From the NCBI GenBank assembly GCA_958430865.1, contig CAUDNR010001709.1, positions 1 to 11,756 of the forward strand: DNA of 11,756 bases, read 5' to 3'. Positions 7,630-11,756 of the stretch are shown here, piece after piece. The position numbers were made by a program, and so were the translations under genes. Each line of letters begins with the position of its first letter. Position 1 is the stretch's first letter. A model generated the notes under the pieces. The model saw only the letters and a program-made list of their open reading frames with translations. It searched no databases and was not told where the DNA came from. The stretch comes from Entrophospora sp. SA101. Taxonomy: Eukaryota; Glomeromycota; Glomeromycetes; Entrophosporales; Entrophosporaceae.

Positions 7630-9097
7630 ATGAAAAACTCATCGATTTTTTTGATTTTTCTATTTGTTATTACAAACTTCGCCATTATTCAAATGGTAGA
7701 TGCTTGGGGCGAAGATGGCCACAAGACTGTTGGTGAAATTGCTCAAAATGTTTTGAAACCGAGCGTAGCTCTGAAAGTTGCAAAGTTGTTTCAAGATCCG
7801 TCTTTTGGTGGAAAATTAGCTCCTGCCAGTATTTGGGCCGACACTGTTAGAAAACAAAAAGGATCTCCATTTGCTTTTTGGAGTGCTCCTTTACATTTCA
7901 TGGATACTCACGATGACCCTGGCAAAGAATGTTCTGTCAATGAGGTAATTAAAAAAAAAATTCAAATTTCACGTGTTTGTGTTTTGTGTTTGTGTTTTTA
8001 TTTAACTTTTTTCTCGTATAATTATTTTTTAGGCTACTGATTGTGCTGATGGTGTTTGTGTGGTCGGTGGTAAGTGTTCCTTTCTTTAAAAACAATAAAT
8101 TATATTTTTTTTTTATTTTTTTTTTCTTAATTGTTAAAATGTTTTATATAATATTATTATTACACGATTAGCAATTGCCAATTATACAACTCAATTGGAT
8201 TGCGAAAACGGCAATGACATCAATACTAGAGATATTGCTCTTAGATTTTTAACACATTTCTTTGGTGATATTACACAACGTAATGATTTTTTTTTTCTCT
8301 TATTTTTTTTTTTAATATTAATATCTAATGACAATTAATTAAATCAATTATGCTTTTTTAGCACTTCATGTTTGTGGACGTGCAAAAGGTGGAAATGGTG
8401 TTGACGTGAAATTTGATGGTCGTAATTCAAAGTAAGTATCATTCATTGTTATCTTATTTTTTTTAAAAAAAAAAAACAATTAATTTTAATATTTTCTTTT
8501 AAATTATTTTTTAAAGTCTTCACTCCATCTGGGATACAGCTATGGTAAATTTACAAAAAAAACTTGATAAATTCTCTTTGTAAAGAAACATTTTATTTAA
8601 TTCAATTAATTAATTAACTAATTGGCAATTATATCTTTTAGGTTGAAAAAAGATTAAAAGACTTTAACAATAGTTTTAAAACATACGCAAATCACTTAAC
8701 CAATGAAATTATTAATGGTACTTTTGCAAACGAGTCAAAAACTTGGATTTCATGTGAAGAGACACCACAACGAAGGGATATTAGTTTCATAAAGCGTGCC
8801 AAAGCCACTACAAGATGTCCACTTAGTTGGGCAGTTGACACCAATGGAATTAACTGTCCTTTGGTAAGTGTATACATATCTATTTATTTGACTATAAAGA
8901 TGAATTTGGGAAACTAAAAAAAAACTTTTTTAATTAATTAGGTTTGGGCAGCTATTGATGACAATTCAGCATTAGATTTAGGTGGAAAATATTATAATGA
9001 TGCAGTACCATTTATTGATAGACAACTCGCCAAAGGTGGTTTTAGACTCGGAACATTCTTAAATATTATGTTAAGTAAACCTTGTGAAAAGAATTAA
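7630..9097 (+). CDS. secreted S1/P1-family nuclease, 7 exons
   Basis: S1/P1 nucleases are zinc enzymes that cut single-stranded DNA and RNA to 5'-mononucleotides, often with 3'-nucleotidase activity. Exons are 7630-7944, 8033-8069, 8172-8279, 8362-8431, 8517-8544, 8642-8863 and 8942-9097, giving 311 residues, close to the family norm. Residues 1-25 form a signal peptide ending VDA. Cleavage exposes Trp26, whose free N terminus is a zinc ligand in this family. The trinuclear zinc site is complete: W26 and H31 in WGEDGH, D71 in SIWAD, H89 in APLHFMD, H146, D150 and H156 in THFFGDITQPLH, and H179 and D183 in LHSIWDTAM. The 10- and 23-residue spacings match P1. Several Cys and N-glycosylation motifs (NYT at 121) fit secretion. 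All six introns are GT-AG and in phase. Expected roles are extracellular nucleic-acid use and phosphate scavenging. A role in host interaction is possible but nothing here shows it. Confidence 0.97.
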
Positions 9098-9150
9098 ATT
9101 GTAAAATTGTTGTATATAGAGAATCTATTTCGATAGATAATATTTAACCG

Positions 9151-9156
9151 AATAAA
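9151..9156 (+). terminator. candidate poly(A) signal of nuclease gene
   Basis: AATAAA lies 53 nt after the nuclease stop codon in a short AT-rich 3' flank. The distance is similar to that of the AATAAA after the PC4 gene. Confidence 0.55.
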
Positions 9157-9214
9157 ATAAAATCAATTAATAATATATAAAAAAAAAGAAGATATCTACA
9201 ATGTCTCTTGAAAA

Positions 9215-9486
9215 TTATTTAGTAGTGGTGTGATCGTTTGGTCGATAAAATCTTCCATCGTCATCGTAATAGTAACAGTCATGATCCACCGTCATAGCTA
9301 TAAATGTTATTATTATTTCTCTTCCCCAGCCAGCCACTTTTTCATCATCACCGCCATCATCAATATTATCAAAGTAAATTATTCATATTTCGTCATATTT
9401 GCATTTTGTTTCAGTCGTTTTTCGTCATCGTAATCATTGCCATTTACTGGATTGTTATAGTCATCGTAATTAATAATAAATTTTCG
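9215..9486 (-). pseudogene. Asp/Tyr-rich coding relic or TCATCG-type repeat
   Basis: Two minus-strand open frames adjoin. One spans 9379-9486 (35 codons, with INYDDYNNPVNGNDYDDEKR). The other spans 9215-9382 (55 codons, with YFDNIDDGGDDEKVAGWGRE and CYYYDDDGRFYRPNDHTTTK), ending at TAA 9215-9217. They are in different frames and meet at a stop. The composition (D, Y, N, G) contrasts with random AT-rich translation. However, the plus strand here is rich in TCATCG/TCATCAC words, so part of the acidic character may come from simple-sequence DNA. No domain is recognised. It lies tail to tail with the nuclease gene, which ends about 120 nt away. Confidence 0.3.
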
Positions 9487-9574
9487 TCAATCATGACAAC
9501 TTGTTCCTTTTGCATTATTTGCTGATATTCAACGGTATTATTATAAAAATCAATTTTACTTGCCAACTAGATGA

Positions 9575-9834
9575 ACCTGTCGTGGCGTTAAGGAACGTGA
9601 TCAAAATGGTAATAATGGCGTTTTTGAAATCGAATTTACAATAACTTTTAGCAAGAATGGATTTAATCCGTTTGGCGGTTTGTTTTTAGTCTTCATTTTA
9701 TCAAAGGTTCCTCCTCTTCTGTGATTGGAACTGTCGAGAAAATCCTTAACCCATTTGGATCCGTTGGCTACCTGATGATACGCAAGTATGATGCTGATAT
9801 TGATCTGGAAATATCAATATCAATATTAATATGA
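9575..9834 (+). pseudogene. unidentified plus-strand coding relic with one frameshift
   Basis: A plus-strand frame is open from 9575 to TGA 9722-9724 and contains VKERDQNGNNGVFEIEFTIT, FSKNGFNPFGG and LFLVFIL. The sense continues in another frame from about 9703 to TGA 9832-9834 with KGSSSSVIGTVEKILNPFGS and VGYLMIRKYDADIDLE. A single frameshift near 9700-9720 joins two segments of similar style. Both carry the words NPFGG or NPFGS, perhaps an internal repeat. No start codon, flanking exon or known domain is seen. It could be a pseudogene fragment or one exon of a gene too diverged for me to recognise. Confidence 0.4.
9796..9821. repeat. 9-bp inverted repeat GATATTGAT / ATCAATATC
   Basis: GATATTGAT at 9796-9804 is the exact reverse complement of ATCAATATC at 9813-9821, with an 8-nt loop. 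It lies at the end of the coding relic above. Confidence 0.6.
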
Positions 9835-9977
9835 CTATTCTCAAAACTTAAATTACTTGTGACTCTAAAATTTTGATTTAATTTTCTAGATTTCCTAGGT
9901 TTACAAACTTTACAAACTTATTAAGAAAAATTTCCCAATCAATGAAAAAAAAAATATTTATTGAAAACAATTGAATC

Positions 9978-10227
9978 CTAGATGTTAATGTTTTTTAATT
10001 GATCCCATGGTTTTGCACTATTATTTCCTACTTCAAAGGTTTGGCTAGGTCCTTCCTTCCCGATTCTTCATTAAAAGTTCCAAAGCGTTTTCATCGTAAA
10101 TAGTGACTTTGTTTTCAAAAACTATAGTATTTAAATTCATTGGTAAACTTTCATTTAAAGCCATAAATACCTTATCACCATTTAAATTGATTTTCCAAAT
10201 AAATATAATTACACAATATAATGCTTT
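9978..10227 (-). pseudogene. unidentified minus-strand coding relic with frameshift
   Basis: On the minus strand a 60-codon frame (10227 down to TAG 10045-10047) contains IWKINLNGDKVFMALNESLP, MNLNTIVFENKVTIYDENAL and ELLMKNREGRT. At the G/A-rich stretch near 10048-10062 the sense moves to another frame, which reads EGPSQTFEVGNNSAKPWDQL before a TAG at 9978-9980. The translation is clearly protein-like and uses codons normally. There is no ATG at the head and a TGA precedes it, so it would be a downstream exon or a pseudogene piece. I do not recognise the family. Confidence 0.45.
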
Positions 10228-10264
10228 TCAATCGAGTGTATTTATTAAATATATCTACTAAATG

Positions 10265-10600
10265 TTATTCTTGTAAAATATTGCTAATTGTTCTAAATTT
10301 AAATTTAAACAATTCTGAACGACTGCGAAGTTTGTCACTTGGATCACCCCAATGTTCATAATTCTCCATTGATTTTAAGAAGATTTGACAAAACAAATAA
10401 AAATGAATGATTATATTAAAGTCTCAAGATTTGAAATAATAATGTTATTTTGTCATTGGTTGATGACCTTCTTCTGATAATGTTATTGTTAAATAATGAC
10501 AATGATTTTGATATTGAAGAACCTGAATTAATATTCCCATGACTTTCATAATGAGTTATTGGTTTTGAATGGATCGCAAACGCCTTTTGAATTCATCCGA
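10265..10600 (-). pseudogene. unidentified minus-strand coding relics
   Basis: Two further protein-like minus-strand frames lie upstream of the relic at 9978-10227. The frame ending at 10265-10267 starts with ATG at 10367-10369 and reads MENYEHWGDPSDKLRSRSEL followed by FKFKFRTISNILQE (34 residues). Before it, around 10420-10595, another frame contains IQKAFAIHSKPITHYESHGN, INSGSSISKSLSLFNN and RRRSSTNDK before stopping. The frames differ and no canonical splice sites join them cleanly. They may be successive exons or pieces of one decayed gene that continues into 9978-10227. No function can be assigned. Confidence 0.35.
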
Positions 10601-10654
10601 TAAAACCATTTCTTATTTATTTTGACATAAAGAATTAAGAAAATTTCTTAGCAA

Positions 10655-10915
10655 ACACGTAGTGTATGTACACGTGTCACGTGCGTTACATAATAAAATT
10701 TGCATCAATAAAAAAAATTAACTTTTTTTTATAACTTTTTTTCTTGTTATGAAAATATAAGCATTAGGGGGGAGTGAGTTGCCCTTTTAAACATGCAATA
10801 ATATCTACATATAAGCAATATTATCAGTGTCATATCATGGTAAATTTTTCTTATTAGAATATGTTTATTCATTGATGCATATGCAACGCAACACCGTGTT
10901 TACACACGTAGTGTA
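10655..10915. mobile_element. MITE-like foldback element
   Basis: The two ends are imperfect inverted repeats about 45-55 bp long. The left arm, 10655-10709, reads inwards ACACGTAGTGTATGTACACG, then TGCGTTACATA and finally TGCATCAAT. The reverse complement of the right arm, 10871-10915, reads ACTACGTGTGTAAACACGG, then TGCGTTGCATA and TGCATCAAT, in the same order. The 150-bp interior is AT-rich and non-coding. The 12-mer ACACGTAGTGTA is also a direct repeat at both ends (10655-10666 and 10904-10915), because it is itself nearly palindromic. Size, terminal inverted repeats and lack of coding sequence fit a MITE or other non-autonomous foldback DNA transposon. No clean target-site duplication is evident, and the superfamily is unknown. 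Confidence 0.55.
10671..10683. promoter_or_regulatory. two adjacent CACGTG boxes
   Basis: CACGTG occurs at 10671-10676 and again at 10678-10683, one base apart, within the left arm of the foldback element. CACGTG is the classic binding site of bHLH factors. In this position it may be only a by-product of the terminal repeat, and no gene start is close. Confidence 0.3.
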
Positions 10916-11151
10916 CAAATAGAAACTGCCATAATAATAATATTAAATATACAATTACAAGAAGATATCAAGGAAACATACATAACTGCTGCAGAAGAAA
11001 CAATTTGATATGAAATTTCTATTATTGTAAATTTTCAATGTTGAAGCATATACTCTACTTTGAACACTTTACAGTCATTCTCATATGTTCCTCATGTTTA
11101 CAAGGCTAGTTTTACTTGGTCCCCCGATGATATGATGATGCAATTAAATTT

Positions 11152-11173
11152 CCAGGGGGTGGGCGTGCCCTGG
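11152..11173. repeat. GC-rich hairpin CCAGGG / CCCTGG
   Basis: CCAGGG (11152-11157) pairs with CCCTGG (11168-11173). Inside it GGGC-GT-GCCC forms an alternative shorter stem. It is the most GC-rich foldback in the window apart from the CCCGGG palindromes. Confidence 0.6.
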
Positions 11174-11290
11174 GATTTATCAAGATCGCATCTATCATCA
11201 AGGATAATTTGTGAATTCTACCTAACATTTCTTTCTTACAGCACCTGGGCAGAGAAAATTGTAGATATGTTAGCTGAAAAGTTACCTGTG

Positions 11291-11375
11291 ATGATCCTAC
11301 TTCTAGGATAAATGTGACTCTACAACAAAGAACTTGCAACTCTAGAGGTTGCAGCAGCCTAGGTTGAAGGATCAT
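11291..11375. repeat. multi-stem foldback of 85 bp
   Basis: ATGATCCT (11291-11298) pairs exactly with AGGATCAT (11368-11375). Inside, CTAGG pairs with CCTAG. At the core TGCAAC and GTTGCA flank CTCTAGAG. The stems are nested in order, so the segment can fold as one imperfect cruciform or RNA hairpin. There is no tRNA B box or other known RNA motif. Confidence 0.5.
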
Positions 11376-11686
11376 AATATTAGGTGTATGTAAATGGAGG
11401 ATCTGTAACTTATTTCAAGCTCAGGGAGGAATCACAATTCAGGGCACTCAAAGTACATTTGTGTAGTAAAATAATATTTTTTCTACAATTAATTATTTTC
11501 CTAAATTATATTTATTAACCAAATTTATAATTTTGGACTTTTTACTTACAGTCAGCCCCTTCCTAAAGACAGCTCTAGATATGTAACTTGACAAAACAGC
11601 AGCTCATGTTATAACCTCCTGTACTTCAGAATTTTGTACCAATTTCAGATGCCAACTTTATCTTAAAGCTCCGAAACGAGTCGGGT

Positions 11687-11728
11687 CATGATTTAATTGA
11701 CCCGGGTTTGACCCGGGTCAACATCATG
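11687..11728. repeat. CCCGGG palindromic repeat cluster
   Basis: TGACCCGGGT occurs at 11698-11707 and again at 11709-11718. The second copy lies in the perfect 14-bp palindrome TTGACCCGGGTCAA (11708-11721). Outer words CATGAT (11687) and ATCATG (11723) are also inverted, so the whole block is an inverted repeat. Another partial copy, GTCGGGTCATG, lies just to the left. It looks like the end of a dispersed repeat family that continues past the window. Confidence 0.6.
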
Positions 11729-11756
11729 TTATAATTGCCTTTAAAAGTTCAAAATT

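Larger units (their letters stand above)
10916..11756. other. repeat-like DNA of higher GC, no supportable gene
   Basis: From about 11060 the base composition rises visibly (GGGGGTGGGCGTGCCCTGGG, GGTTGCAGCAGCCTAGG, CCCGGG). Open frames of similar length occur on both strands over the same interval (11060-11311 plus, 11112-11375 minus), as repeats often show. Neither translation has a motif I recognise. The foldbacks listed separately and the change in composition suggest a dispersed repeat or transposon fragment rather than a gene. Confidence 0.4.

Noticed and set aside
8692..8877. 61-codon minus-strand frame
   Set aside because: It lies antisense to exon 6 of the nuclease gene, whose coding is certain, and is a shadow of it.
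9230..9525. Two overlapping plus-strand frames (67 and 73 codons)
   Set aside because: They consist of I/V/H/S/F runs from TCATCG/TATTAT-type simple sequence. The minus strand gives the more protein-like reading.
11060..11375. Overlapping 83-codon plus and 87-codon minus frames
   Set aside because: Both strands are open over the same GC-richer repeat-like DNA, neither contains a recognised motif, and foldbacks run through them. A repeat explains this better than a gene.

Overview
The window looks like nuclear DNA of an AT-rich fungus. Three genes are split into short exons by AT-rich introns of about 76-127 nt with mostly GTAAGT/GTAAAT/GTATGT donors and AG acceptors. Intergenic DNA is full of A/T tracts and microsatellites. 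A decayed gene resembling the Crinkler-type genes that are abundant in arbuscular mycorrhizal fungi makes Glomeromycotina (Rhizophagus or a relative) my best guess. That placement is inference; no marker gene proves it.

Layout. Positions 1-197 hold a minus-strand coding relic running off the left edge. About 200-1807 is AT-rich DNA without a supportable gene. Positions 1808-2963 (minus) hold a complete cyanase (cyanate lyase) gene in eight coding exons, the first only 6 nt (ATG GAT). None of these exons forms a long ORF, so single-frame scanning misses it. Positions 3362-4150 (minus) hold the decayed Crinkler-like gene, with another unidentified minus-strand relic at 4875-5039. Positions 5342-5962 (plus) hold a four-exon PC4/SUB1-type transcriptional coactivator gene, two of whose three introns can only be read as GC-AG. 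Positions 6504-6840 hold a degenerate tandem repeat. Positions 7630-9097 (plus) hold a seven-exon secreted S1/P1-family nuclease with a complete set of zinc ligands.

The right quarter (9200-11756) has no intact gene. It contains several coding-like relics on both strands with frameshifts or stops, a 261-bp foldback element resembling a MITE (10655-10915), and GC-richer foldback and CCCGGG palindromic repeat DNA near the right edge.

The three intact genes do not form a pathway. Cyanase detoxifies cyanate and yields ammonia and CO2 inside the cell. PC4 acts on chromatin in the nucleus. The S1/P1 nuclease acts in the secretory route or outside the cell, where it could release phosphate and nucleosides from RNA and single-stranded DNA. 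The picture is a gene-sparse, repeat-rich region with three conserved single genes among decaying accessory genes. I found no convincing new multi-gene system. The most notable signals are the paired GC-AG introns, the 6-nt start exon, the microsatellite touching a splice donor, and the foldback element.
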